Origin: Lachnospiraceae bacterium
GTDB lineage: Bacteria; Bacillota; Clostridia; Lachnospirales; Lachnospiraceae
DNA length: 64,000 nt
Direction: 5' to 3'
Assembly: GCA_022769625.1 (NCBI GenBank)
Contig: JALEJP010000022.1
Span: 62,001 to 126,000, forward strand
Every line of letters starts with the position of its first letter. Position 1 is the first letter of the stretch. The translations under genes and the position numbers were made by a program. Shown here piece after piece: positions 54,833-64,000 of this stretch. Under the pieces are notes generated by a model, which was not told the DNA's origin, ran no database searches, and saw nothing but the letters and a program-made list of their open reading frames with translations.

Positions 54833-54882
54833 AAAACAGGAGAACCTGCAGCGTCTGAAACCGCTGCAGGTTCTCCTGTTTT
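54833..54882 (-). terminator. Strong intrinsic terminator of thrC
   Basis: A perfect 21-bp stem (54833-54853 with 54862-54882) and an eight-base loop; on minus the stem itself ends in CCTGTTTTCC. Core pairing is GAACCTGCAGCG/CGCTGCAGGTTC. Confidence 0.88.
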
Positions 54883-54929
54883 CTTTCTTCTATATCCTGT
54901 TTTACTCAGTCTTTTCCGCAAAGCAATTC

Positions 54930-56420
54930 TTACACTGCCAGGAATTCTTTCACGATTTTTTTCATATCCGCTGCTTCCACTACATGATCGTGCAGCACAG
55001 GCGCAGTACGGATCTCCTCGATTGCCTGAGGAACTTTTACACCTGACAGTTCACTGAGGGCATCCACCAGTTCAAAATCACCTAACGCTTCATATTTTTC
55101 TGCATCAATAGCATCCATTACGCTTCTGGTAAATTTATATGGGCTTGCCGTGGATGCGATAACCGTCTTTGTGGCATCTTGTGTCTCAGCCACGTACTTG
55201 CGGTATACTCTGGAGGCAACTGCCGTATGGGTATCAAGCACATACCCTGTTTTATGATATACCATCGAGATCTCATCTGCCGTCTCTTTCTCATTGGCAT
55301 AATTTCCATAAAAATCCGTCAGCTCCTGCTTCATCGCATCGGTAATTTCATATTTTCCTTCAGTCGTCAGTGCTTTCATCAGTTCCACATCTTTGTCTGC
55401 ATCCGCTCCGGCGATTCGGTAAATCAGACGCTCCAGATTGCTGGAAATCAGAATATCCATAGAAGGAGACGTAGTCAGAATAAATTCACGGTTTCTGTCA
55501 TACGTACCTGTACGGAAGAAATCATAGAGGACCTTATTGTCATTGGATGCGCAGATCAGTTTGCGGATGGGCACTCCCATCAGCTTCGCATAATATGCAG
55601 CAAGGATATTTCCAAAATTCCCAGTTGGAACTACAACATTGATTTCTTCCCCTCTGGAAATTTCTCCGCGGCCATACATCTTTGCATAAGCATATACATA
55701 ATATACAACCTGAGGGACCAGTCTGCCGATATTGATGGAATTCGCAGAAGAAAACTGATAACCCTTTGCATCCAGTTCAGCTGCCAGTTCTTTGTCACCA
55801 AACAGTTTTTTCACACCTGTCTGCGCGTCATCAAAATTCCCATGAATCCCAACCACAAATGTATTGTCACCTTTCTGTGTCACCATCTGTTTTTCCTGAA
55901 TCGGGCTGACACCGTTTTTCGGATAAAATACGATGATCTTCGTACCAGGCACATCGGCAAAACCTGCAAGTGCTGCTTTTCCTGTGTCACCGGACGTCGC
56001 AGTTAAAATGACAATTTCATTCTTATCCTGGTTTTTCTTTGCAGAAGTGGTCATCAGGTGCGGTAAAATCGACAGAGCCATATCTTTAAAAGCAATTGTC
56101 TTTCCGTGAAAAAGTTCCAGATAATATGCTTCATCCTTCTGAACGATCGGTGCAATCTCTGCTGTGTCAAATTTCTCATCATAAGCCTTTGCGATGCAGG
56201 ATTTGAGCTCCTCCTCTGTAAAATCGGTAAGAAACTGTTTCATAACCGCATATGCAGTCTCCTGATAGCTCATTCCCGCCAGTGTATCCATATCCACATC
56301 CAGAGCGGGAATATGCTCCGGCACAAACAGGCCACCATCTTCTGCCAGGCCCTTCAGAATTGCCTGAGAAGCGGTAACCTCTACTTCTTTGCTTCTGGTG
56401 CTTTTGTATAAAAGATTCAT
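54930..56420 (-). CDS. thrC: Threonine synthase
   Basis: PLP enzyme converting O-phosphohomoserine to threonine. 496 residues, the long (yeast/E. coli-like) class. Marks: AILKGLAEDGGLFVPEHIP, PLP lysine in LFHGKTIAFKDMALSIL, LTATSGDTGKAALAGFAD, FSSANSINIGRLVPQVVYYV and VPTGNFGNILAAYYAKLMGV. Start at ATG 56420; the upstream frame from 56543 crosses the promoter. Monocistronic. Confidence 0.96.
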   Translation of the reverse strand: MNLLYKSTRSKEVEVTASQAILKGLAEDGGLFVPEHIPALDVDMDTLAGMSYQETAYAVMKQFLTDFTEEELKSCIAKAYDEKFDTAEIAPIVQKDEAYYLELFHGKTIAFKDMALSILPHLMTTSAKKNQDKNEIVILTATSGDTGKAALAGFADVPGTKIIVFYPKNGVSPIQEKQMVTQKGDNTFVVGIHGNFDDAQTGVKKLFGDKELAAELDAKGYQFSSANSINIGRLVPQVVYYVYAYAKMYGRGEISRGEEINVVVPTGNFGNILAAYYAKLMGVPIRKLICASNDNKVLYDFFRTGTYDRNREFILTTSPSMDILISSNLERLIYRIAGADADKDVELMKALTTEGKYEITDAMKQELTDFYGNYANEKETADEISMVYHKTGYVLDTHTAVASRVYRKYVAETQDATKTVIASTASPYKFTRSVMDAIDAEKYEALGDFELVDALSELSGVKVPQAIEEIRTAPVLHDHVVEAADMKKIVKEFLAV

Positions 56421-56489
56421 AACAGCCGTCCTTTCCTTCAAACGCCATATTTTTCTCAATTCATACTTATTTCCGTATTTCAAGTTCCG

Positions 56490-56518
56490 ATTATAGCATA
56501 CCTTTTTCCACTGTGCAA
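56490..56518 (-). promoter_or_regulatory. Sigma-A promoter of thrC
   Basis: TTGCAC (56513-56518), 17-bp spacer, TATAAT (56490-56495) on minus, 70 bases before the ATG. Confidence 0.8.
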
Positions 56519-56544
56519 GAGCAAAGAGATACCCCGGCCTCAAA

Positions 56545-56583
56545 AGAAAATCCGGCCGGATCTATCATCCGGCCGGATTTTCT
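56545..56583 (-). terminator. Intrinsic terminator of the SleB-type hydrolase gene
   Basis: A perfect 17-bp stem (56545-56561 with 56567-56583), core ATCCGGCCGGAT, and a five-base loop; on minus it is followed by TTGAGG, so termination may rely on the stem's own T-run ATTTTCT. Confidence 0.75.
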
Positions 56584-56596
56584 GGCTGCAAGTACA

Positions 56597-57454
56597 TCAA
56601 TCATCAGCGAAGCAGAAAAATTCATGCCCGCCATACTCAAACATCAGCTCGAGATTCTGGTCAAACCAGTTCATGTTCTGAGCCTCTGCGCTGGAACGTG
56701 CGGCAAAGAACAAAGCGCCCTGGGAGTAATCCTCTCCCGCAAGTGCCCGATCCACCGCCTCAATCGTCTCATCCGTGATAGTAACCGTATAGATTCTTCC
56801 ATCGTAGGTAGGCGAAAACTGTGGGGAACCCCCCGCCCTCTGCCAGACTACCTCATATATCGTATCTGGAAATCTGGAATCTTCCACACGATTCAAAACC
56901 ACATCTGCGATCAGAATTTTGCTCTTTATATCTCCGCCGGTCGCTTCGGCCTCTACGATCTGGAGCAAGGTATAATAGTCATTGACATCCATCTGGTTGT
57001 CAAGAACCATCTGCTGTGCATAATATCCGATACTGCCAATATTCTCTGCACATTCTTCCACGTACTTCTGATACAGCGCATCTCTGCGAATATGAGATGT
57101 TCCAACCAGAATTTCCTGGTTCGCTGCTTCGAGGTTGACACTGTCAGCCGCCTGCGAGTATGCTTCCAGTTTATTTACACTGGCTACAATCCCCATCAGA
57201 CCCGCCTGCAGTTCTCCTGTCGAAACATCTTCTTCATCATCCTGCAGCTCCTCGCTTTTGGAGGTTTTGACGGCATAAACCTGATTTTTTCCTCCTCCGG
57301 AAAAAAAACCCGCCGCAAAGGTAAGTACAGCAACAACCACTGCACCTGACATGAGCACCGCACAGTTCCGATACGTCTGCTTGCTGAGCGCACGTGAAAA
57401 AAATACTTTGATAAAACCGCAGATATTGTTTAAGATCACTTCCAGCAGCCACAT
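56597..57454 (-). CDS. SleB/CwlJ-type cell wall hydrolase
   Basis: 285 residues: one membrane helix (about 32-51), a linker with a heptad pattern (about 60-140) and the Hydrolase_2 domain from about 165: LLQIVEAEATGGDIKSKILI with the catalytic glutamate, ADVVLNRVEDSRFPDTIYEV, GGSPQFSPTYDGRI and AVDRALAGEDYSQGALFF. Family members degrade spore cortex or vegetative wall. GGAGGG eight bases before the ATG; a consensus promoter directly upstream makes it vegetatively transcribed. Confidence 0.9.
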   Translation of the reverse strand: MWLLEVILNNICGFIKVFFSRALSKQTYRNCAVLMSGAVVVAVLTFAAGFFSGGGKNQVYAVKTSKSEELQDDEEDVSTGELQAGLMGIVASVNKLEAYSQAADSVNLEAANQEILVGTSHIRRDALYQKYVEECAENIGSIGYYAQQMVLDNQMDVNDYYTLLQIVEAEATGGDIKSKILIADVVLNRVEDSRFPDTIYEVVWQRAGGSPQFSPTYDGRIYTVTITDETIEAVDRALAGEDYSQGALFFAARSSAEAQNMNWFDQNLELMFEYGGHEFFCFADD

Positions 57455-57490
57455 AATGCCATCCCTCCTTCCGCAGTTCTATGTACCTGA

Positions 57491-57519
57491 ATTATATTGA
57501 AATTCCGGAAGGGTGTCAA
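57491..57519 (-). promoter_or_regulatory. Perfect-consensus sigma-A promoter of the SleB-type gene
   Basis: TTGACA (57514-57519), 17-bp spacer, TATAAT (57491-57496) on minus, about 37 bases before the ATG. Confidence 0.88.
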
Positions 57520-57626
57520 GGCAAATGTTACAATTTCGTTACATTTTACAACTTCTTTTTTTCAATAATATGTATATTCATTAGATATCGCCATAATTCC
57601 ATCATATTCTATTTCCATTTTATTGC

Positions 57627-57663
57627 AAAATGCCCAAGCCATTTTTTACGGTTTGGGCATTTT
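57627..57663 (-). terminator. Intrinsic terminator of leuA
   Basis: AAAATGCCCAAGCC (57627-57640) pairs with GGTTTGGGCATTTT (57650-57663) with one G-U pair; T-runs on both sides. The gap 57520-57798 otherwise holds only AT-rich DNA. Confidence 0.8.
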
Positions 57664-57798
57664 TCCTAAGTTATTTTTCGCCTTTTTTCGACATTTCGCC
57701 AATATACAGGCTTTCAAGAGAATTTTTATTGGTAAATATTACTTCTTAATATTTTTGCAACATTTGTAATATTTTGTCGAAGCATGTCAAACACACTC

Positions 57799-59460
57799 CT
57801 ATGCATTCTCCTTATTGTTGATTGCCGTCAGCAATGCATTGATCGATGCACGGATAATATCCTGATCCACACCGGCACCCCAGAACAGGTTGTCGTTCTT
57901 ATCCTTGATTCCCACATAAGCGATTGCTCTGGAACTGGAGCTCTGTTCCAGCGCGTGCTCCTGATATGTTACCAGATCATATTCCAGACGGAACTGCTTC
58001 TTCAGAGCATTGCTTACCGCATTCAGACGTCCGTTTCCGGCTGCGATAGCTACTACTTTCTTTCCTTTATACTCTACTGTTACCTCTGCAATAATGCCAT
58101 TATGCTGCTTGAAATGTACTTCGGTAATGTTGAATGGTGCCGTGATATCTTCAAATTTCTTCTTGAACAGTTCAAAGATTTCCTGTGGCTGCAGCTCTTT
58201 ATGCTGATGATCTGATGCATCCTTGGCTGCATATCCCATAGCTTCCCGCATTTTTGCAGGCAGATTCAGGCCAAAATTCTGCTCCAGAATGTATCCTACG
58301 CCGCCTTTGCCAGACTGGCTGTTGATTCGGATAACGTCTGCCTCATAATGTCTTCCGATATCGGTGGGATCAATCGGCAGATAGGGAACGGTCCAGGTCG
58401 GACATTCATGTTCTTCCCGATACTTCATACCTTTTGCGATGGCATCCTGATGAGAACCGGAGAATGCAGCAAAAACAAGTGCGCCACTGTACGGACTTCT
58501 CATATCGATGGTCATACCGGTATATTTCTCATACGCATCACAGATCTGCAGCATATCGGAAAAATCAAGATTTGGTTCAACACCCTGTGAATACATATTC
58601 AATGCCAGTGTCACGATATCAACGTTTCCTGTACGCTCTCCGTTACCAAACAGAGTTCCCTCAATACGGTCTGCACCGGCAAGAATACCCATCTCAGCGT
58701 CGCATACGCCGCATCCTCTGTCATTGTGCGGATGCAGGGACAGAATTACGTTTTCACGGTATTTCATATTTTTACTCATGTATTCGATCTGGCTTGCATA
58801 CACATGGGGCATCGCATTCTGTACCGTGCTCGGCAGATTGATGATACATTTATTGTCCGAAGTGGGCTGCCATACATCCAGAACTGCATTGCAGACCTCC
58901 AGTGCGTATTCCGGTTCTGTTCCGGTAAAGCTTTCCGGACTGTATTCAAACGCAAAATTTCCTTCCGTCTCATCTGCAAGCTTTTTCAAAAGTGCAGCAC
59001 CCTCAACCGCAATCTGAAGGATTTCTTCTTTGGACTTTTTAAAGACCTGCTCTCTCTGGGCAACCGACGTGGAATTATAAACATGCACAATCGCTTTTGG
59101 TGCACCCTTTACTGCCTCAAATGTTTTGCGAATAATGTGTTCCCTTGCCTGCGTCAATACCTGGATGGTCACGTCATCCGGAATCAGATTCTGATCAATC
59201 AGAGTACGAAGAAAATTATATTCCGTCTCAGAAGCTGCAGGGAAACCAACTTCAATTTCTTTAAAGCCTACCTTTACAAGAAGCTTAAAAAACTCTACCT
59301 TCTGTTCCAGCGTCATCGGAACAATCAATGCCTGATTTCCATCGCGCAAATCTACGCTGCACCAGATAGGTGCTTTATCCACGTAATCTTTTTTCACCCA
59401 ATCCATACATTCTACCGGCGGCATAAAATACTGTCTCTGATACTTGTTTACGTTTTTCAT
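57799..59460 (-). CDS. leuA: 2-isopropylmalate synthase (LeuA, long type)
   Basis: Condenses acetyl-CoA and 2-oxoisovalerate, first step of leucine synthesis. 553 residues. N-terminal HMGL barrel: PIWCSVDLRDGNQALIVPMT with metal ligands, IEVGFPAASETEYNFLR, LSLHPHNDRGCGVCDAEMGI; IRINSQSGKGGVGYILEQNF in the middle; C-terminal regulatory domain (about 430-553, feedback by leucine; SSSRAIAYVGIKD). Preceded by a Leu T-box leader. AAGGAG before the ATG. No leuB, leuC or leuD in the window. Confidence 0.96.
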   Translation of the reverse strand: MKNVNKYQRQYFMPPVECMDWVKKDYVDKAPIWCSVDLRDGNQALIVPMTLEQKVEFFKLLVKVGFKEIEVGFPAASETEYNFLRTLIDQNLIPDDVTIQVLTQAREHIIRKTFEAVKGAPKAIVHVYNSTSVAQREQVFKKSKEEILQIAVEGAALLKKLADETEGNFAFEYSPESFTGTEPEYALEVCNAVLDVWQPTSDNKCIINLPSTVQNAMPHVYASQIEYMSKNMKYRENVILSLHPHNDRGCGVCDAEMGILAGADRIEGTLFGNGERTGNVDIVTLALNMYSQGVEPNLDFSDMLQICDAYEKYTGMTIDMRSPYSGALVFAAFSGSHQDAIAKGMKYREEHECPTWTVPYLPIDPTDIGRHYEADVIRINSQSGKGGVGYILEQNFGLNLPAKMREAMGYAAKDASDHQHKELQPQEIFELFKKKFEDITAPFNITEVHFKQHNGIIAEVTVEYKGKKVVAIAAGNGRLNAVSNALKKQFRLEYDLVTYQEHALEQSSSSRAIAYVGIKDKNDNLFWGAGVDQDIIRASINALLTAINNKENA

Positions 59461-59554
59461 TTCGATTCTCCTTTTCTTCTTTTAATCATGCTGCTGTCTA
59501 TCCGGCAGGCCCGCTTCATGTACCAGTATCTCATTCATTTTTCGGAATACCGGC

Positions 59555-59857
59555 AATAAAAAACCTTCCGTCTCAATACAACATATACTGTCATAGAGAC
59601 GAAAGGGTAAACTCTTCCGCGGTACCACTCTTTTTTATGAATACACTTCATACACTTACCGGATACGGATTTGCATCTTATATCCTGCCCCTCTAACGGT
59701 GGGCCTCCGTCTGCGCCTACTCTCCAGTTCTGTGAATTTGGGGCAGCTGCTCCAAGGTCAGTTCTACTTCTCCCTTCTGCTGTCTCGCATCACCCGCCAG
59801 CTTTCTGAATTCCAGTTAAAGTGTACTATTCCTTATCAACGCTTTCACCTTTTTAAT
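59555..59857 (-). promoter_or_regulatory. T-box leader (leucine), leuA
   Basis: On minus AGTGGTACCGCGG (59617-59629) is the T-box. Specifier codon read as CUG (Leu) at 59759-59761, ten bases before GGAGC as in the pheS leader. GATAAGGAATAGTA near 59840 is the stem I bulge element. Terminator GAGACGGAAGG with T6 lies at 59562-59606. Confidence 0.93.
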
Positions 59858-59863
59858 GACATA

Positions 59864-59892
59864 ACCATACCATTTTCATCCAAAAATGTCAA
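59864..59892 (-). promoter_or_regulatory. Sigma-A promoter of the leuA T-box leader
   Basis: TTGACA (59887-59892), 17-bp spacer, TATGGT (59864-59869) on minus. Confidence 0.82.
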
Positions 59893-59925
59893 GTGAAACT
59901 TTTATCCACTTCGTTTTTCCGGCAA

Positions 59926-60789
59926 TTATTTGTATTTTCGATCAAGCGTGAACCCTCTTCCTCTCACTTCATTGATCTGTGCGATGGACGTGAAAGCCTT
60001 TGGATCGATCTGCTGTACCACTTCATTGATCGCATACAGTTTGCGCGAAGATGCCACACAGCAGACAGCCATCTCATGTTTCTGCAGATATCCTGTCTCA
60101 ATATAAAACATTGTAGCGCCAAGATCCAGTTTCTGCAGCAGGGCATCTCTGATTTCCAGATAATGCTTTGAAACAATCATTACCTGGATTTTTTTCTGTC
60201 CTGCAAGTGAAACATAGTTCAACATGATCGAACTCAGGATAACAATAAGGATGCCATAAAGAATCTGTTCCTTATCCGAATAAAATGCCTGCAGCAGCAA
60301 TATCGCTGAGTCAAAAAGATACATGGACACTGCTACCGGAATTCCAAATTTCTTATTCAGGATTAATGGAGGTATATCCATTCCTCCAGTGGACGCCCCC
60401 AGCCGGATCACTATGCCTACACCAAGTCCAACCAGAATCCCTGCATAGACAGCTGCCAGCATCAGATTCCCGGTAAGCGTGCATACCCATTCCATTTGAG
60501 AGAAAACGGACAGAAAGACTGGATACACCAGAGTACTGATAATCGTAGTCAGTGCAAATTTCTTTCCCAGTACCAGAGCACCCACCACAAACAGCACCAG
60601 GTTATAACAGGCTACCGCAACAGATACATCAATTCCCAGAATTCTATTGGTAATGATACCCAGTCCCGTTGCTCCTCCTGTGATCATCCCCTGAGGCAGC
60701 ACAAAACCTGCAATTCCAAAAGCAAGCACTGCATTGCCAAATAAAATACCAAACACTACAAAAATATGCTCTCCAATTTTTTTCCCCAT
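59926..60789 (-). CDS. YitT-family membrane protein
   Basis: 287 residues: five or six membrane helices (about 10-175; FGIAGFVLPQGMITGGATGL, RLGASTGGMDIPPLIL) followed by a soluble DUF2179 domain (about 200-287; DLGATMFYIETGYLQKHEMA). Function unknown; family common in Firmicutes. G-rich ribosome site before the ATG. Monocistronic between leuA and the antiporter gene. Confidence 0.9.
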   Translation of the reverse strand: MGKKIGEHIFVVFGILFGNAVLAFGIAGFVLPQGMITGGATGLGIITNRILGIDVSVAVACYNLVLFVVGALVLGKKFALTTIISTLVYPVFLSVFSQMEWVCTLTGNLMLAAVYAGILVGLGVGIVIRLGASTGGMDIPPLILNKKFGIPVAVSMYLFDSAILLLQAFYSDKEQILYGILIVILSSIMLNYVSLAGQKKIQVMIVSKHYLEIRDALLQKLDLGATMFYIETGYLQKHEMAVCCVASSRKLYAINEVVQQIDPKAFTSIAQINEVRGRGFTLDRKYK

Positions 60790-60923
60790 ACATTCCCCCC
60801 CAGACTACATTTATTTGGCGGATACGCCACACCGACGAAATGCGAAGCATTTTTGAGGTTGGCTCTGAACAGTTACTTCTATTTCATCATAGTTCCCGAC
60901 TTTAGCCGGAAATATGCCTGTGA

Positions 60924-62093
60924 TTATGCTTTGCTCCGGTACAGAACCTTCAGTATAATCGGCGTGATAATGGAAGAAACAAGAATCAGCAGAATAACGG
61001 CTGTAAAATACACAGAATCAATCATCCCTACCGCAAGTCCCTTCTGAGAAACAATCAGGGCAACCTCTCCACGCGTCATCATACCAACTCCGATTTTCAT
61101 AGAATCCTTTCCTTTAAAACCAAGAGCACGGCTCATCAGTCCGCATCCCACAATTTTCGATACCAGAGCCACAACTACAAATCCGATTGAAAACAGCAGT
61201 ATGGTTCCATTCATGGCACTGATCGAAGTTTTGATACCAATACTTGCAAAAAACAGCGGGCCAAAGATCATATAAGAGCTGATATCAACTTTTCTTGCAA
61301 TATAGCTGGAGTCCTGAATACTGCAAAGGATAATGCCTGCCACATAGGCACCTGTAATATCTGCAATGCCAAAATATTTTTCTGCGATATAAGCCATTGC
61401 AAAACAAAGTACCAAACCAAAAATAGGAATACGTCTTGTATGCGGATAGCGTTTATCCAGATATTTGAAAATACGATATCCGATCACACCCACAATCAGG
61501 GCCATTACAAAAAACAGCACCGTATTTCCAACCACCTTAAACGGGCTGCTTTCCGGATTTTTAAATCCAATAACAAAAGTCAGCACAATAATTCCAATTA
61601 CATCATCGATAATTGCCGCACTCATTATCGTGGTTCCCACTGTATCCTTCAGGTGGCCAAGCTCCTGAAGCGTGGCTACGGTAATACTTACGGATGTTGC
61701 AGTCATTATCACACCAATAAAGACTGCTGTATAAAACTCATCTGTCCCAACTGACGAAAATCCATAAAAACAGGAATAGAGCAAAAAGCCGCCAATGAGC
61801 GGTACCAGAACACCCGCACAGGCAATCAGAAATGCCTTTGGCCCTGTTTTCATCAGGTCTTTGAGATTTGTTTCAAGTCCTGCAAAAAACATCAACAGAA
61901 CAACGCCAATCTCTGCCATCTGACTTAAAAATTCTGTCTGTTCAACCAGTCCAAGAACACTTGGCCCGATCAGAAGACCGGCAATGATTTCTCCCACTAC
62001 CTGCGGAGCTTTCAGCTTTGAAGCAGCAAGACCACACAATTTAGCTGCAACAATGATAATCGCAAGACTCTTTAATATTTCGTATGATTCCAT
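60924..62093 (-). CDS. CPA2-type cation:proton antiporter
   Basis: 389 residues, about twelve helices, no C-terminal RCK/TrkA domain. Marks of the Kef/NapA-type exchanger: LKAPQVVGEIIAGLLIGPSV, ISIAVATLQELGHLKDTVG-like wording at about 145, IIDDVIGIIVLTFVIGF with the ion-binding Asp pair and MKIGVGMMTRGEVALIVSQK. Exchanges Na+ or K+ for H+. GGAGGAGG before the ATG. Probably monocistronic. Confidence 0.92.
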   Translation of the reverse strand: MESYEILKSLAIIIVAAKLCGLAASKLKAPQVVGEIIAGLLIGPSVLGLVEQTEFLSQMAEIGVVLLMFFAGLETNLKDLMKTGPKAFLIACAGVLVPLIGGFLLYSCFYGFSSVGTDEFYTAVFIGVIMTATSVSITVATLQELGHLKDTVGTTIMSAAIIDDVIGIIVLTFVIGFKNPESSPFKVVGNTVLFFVMALIVGVIGYRIFKYLDKRYPHTRRIPIFGLVLCFAMAYIAEKYFGIADITGAYVAGIILCSIQDSSYIARKVDISSYMIFGPLFFASIGIKTSISAMNGTILLFSIGFVVVALVSKIVGCGLMSRALGFKGKDSMKIGVGMMTRGEVALIVSQKGLAVGMIDSVYFTAVILLILVSSIITPIILKVLYRSKA

Positions 62094-62142
62094 TTTCTCC
62101 TCCTCCAGCCTCTGTCAGCTGTACAATCGCTTGTAACGCAGT

Positions 62143-62187
62143 AAAAGCATGTCAGACTTCCCTAAACAGGAAGCCAACATGCCTTTT
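62143..62187 (-). terminator. Intrinsic terminator of ilvN-ilvC
   Basis: On minus AAAAGGCATGTTGGCTTCC and GGAAGTCTGACATGCTTTT form a long stem with two mismatches, directly after the ilvC stop. Confidence 0.82.
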
Positions 62188-62220
62188 CCGTTCTGTCTAA
62201 ATAATCACCTTGAACAAAAA

Positions 62221-63285
<1,065 letters not shown>

Positions 63286-63304
63286 CTAGCTTACATCATT
63301 TAAA

Positions 63305-63802
63305 TTATAAATAACGAACATCCTCAGCTCCGCGTGAAAGTCCGGTCATGCCTGTCCTTGCCAACTCCAATATCTCGTATTCTTCCAGCAGATTGATAAA
63401 TGCCTCGATCTTGGACTGGGTACCGGTCAGCTCAATAATCAGTGAATCAACGCCAACATCAATAATATTAGCACGGAAAATATTTGTGATAGATACCACA
63501 TCCTGACGATTTTCCTTGTCAACGCGTATCTTAACAAGCACCAGCTCTCGGGTGACACTCTCGCCATCCTCCAGTCTTTTAATATCAACCACATCAACCA
63601 GTTTGGCAAGCTGTTTGGTAATCTGATCCAGAATCATCTCATCCCCATTTACAACAACTGTCATCCGGGAATATCTGGGATCCGCCGTCTCTCCAACGGT
63701 CAGGCTGTCAATGTTATAACCCCGACGGCTAAACAATCCTGCCACCCGGCTCAATACACCTGAGGTATTGTCAACCAATAAGGATAAAACTCTTTTTTTC
63801 AT
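63305..63802 (-). CDS. ilvN: Acetolactate synthase small (regulatory) subunit
   Basis: ACT-domain subunit that confers valine feedback on acetolactate synthase. 165 residues. Marks: VLSLLVDNTSGVLSRVAGLF, RRGYNIDSLTVGETADPRYS, ELVLVKIRVDKENRQDV and the C-terminal FINLLEEYEILELARTGMTG. Start at ATG 63802; the frame from 63826 is rejected. The large subunit gene ilvB is not adjacent on either side within the window. Confidence 0.95.
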   Translation of the reverse strand: MKKRVLSLLVDNTSGVLSRVAGLFSRRGYNIDSLTVGETADPRYSRMTVVVNGDEMILDQITKQLAKLVDVVDIKRLEDGESVTRELVLVKIRVDKENRQDVVSITNIFRANIIDVGVDSLIIELTGTQSKIEAFINLLEEYEILELARTGMTGLSRGAEDVRYL

Positions 63803-63867
63803 TGGGAACCCCCGCCTTCTTTCCATAGTATTTCAGATATAAAATATCTGGAACATAAACTTACTGT

Positions 63868-63896
63868 ATTCTACCAGCAATTTAGTTCTTTGTCAA
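63868..63896 (-). promoter_or_regulatory. Sigma-A promoter of ilvN-ilvC
   Basis: TTGACA (63891-63896), 17-bp spacer, TAGAAT (63868-63873) on minus. It gives a leader of only about 60 bases, without a T-box. Beyond it, 63897-64000 shows no gene. Confidence 0.85.
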
Positions 63897-64000
63897 TGTA
63901 AAGTGCCAACAAAATACGTCAAAAAACCACATGTTTTCTTTCTATATATCACGATACATCAATTTGATCGGTCACACTCTTATAGCAATTATAACAATAT

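Overview
The window reads as a chromosomal segment of an anaerobic, endospore-lineage Firmicute, most likely of the family Lachnospiraceae (a Blautia/Dorea/Ruminococcus-type gut commensal; the genus cannot be settled from sequence alone). Supporting signs are sporulation-lineage genes (SpoIID-like, YlbJ, SleB-type hydrolase), meso-diaminopimelate dehydrogenase, RecU, two T-box leaders, strong AGGAGG ribosome sites, the GGGtGRT/Fe-S scaffold pair and moderate G+C. Almost every gene lies on the minus strand; only a DUF3783 protein, a PdaA-like deacetylase and YlbJ are on plus. I found no rRNA, tRNA, CRISPR array, insertion sequence or prophage.

Layout, left to right. 1-5.0 kb: a cut-off CNNM/CorC-type membrane protein and a damaged polyamine operon (speD, a broken decarboxylase fused to the tail of another gene, nspC), then about 1 kb of structured non-coding DNA. 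5.0-8.3 kb: dihydrouridine synthase, a cysteine-cluster protein, DUF3783 protein, polysaccharide deacetylase. 8.3-13.9 kb: T-box(Phe)-pheS-pheT-phosphatase-queA operon. 13.9-22.6 kb: YihY, SpoIID-like, galM, a MerR regulator with a membrane tail and its own 19-bp-spacer operator, then Dabb-rlmH-ddh-small Nif11-like protein, and a secreted cell-wall-binding phosphodiester glycosidase. 22.7-27.8 kb: hisZ-hisG-hisD-hisB and a HisIE carrying an extra, catalytically degraded HisF-like domain. 27.9-36.7 kb: recU, RNA-modification genes (RluA type, RsuA type, RsmF), an SDR, YgiQ radical SAM protein, a RelQ-like (p)ppGpp synthetase and an M23 peptidase. 36.7-39.4 kb: ylbJ converging on rsmD-coaD-coiled-coil. 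39.6-43.9 kb: pstSCAB-phoU phosphate uptake. 44-48.1 kb: HD protein, three-cysteine LarE, a shortened holin-like ORF, and a glycogen synthase with a very long charged N-terminal extension. 48.3-50.1 kb: GGGtGRT protein with an iron-sulfur scaffold protein. 50.2-54.7 kb: a six-gene PadR-led envelope operon. 54.9-64 kb: thrC, a SleB-type hydrolase, T-box(Leu)-leuA, YitT, a cation/proton antiporter, and ilvN-ilvC.

Functionally this is mostly housekeeping: amino-acid synthesis (His, Thr, Leu/Val/Ile), aminoacylation of tRNA-Phe, rRNA/tRNA modification, phosphate uptake, envelope turnover and glycogen. The most unusual points are the decarboxylase with an amber codon and a deletion that welds it to a carboxynorspermidine-dehydrogenase-like tail; two other genes that look internally deleted (holin-like, DUF1700); the HisF-like/HisI/HisE fusion; the GlgA extension; the GGGtGRT pair; and the PadR-controlled operon that links two surface-stress domains to a glycosyltransferase, a permuted papain-fold protein and a flippase-type membrane protein. 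The last two are the best candidates here for poorly described systems.
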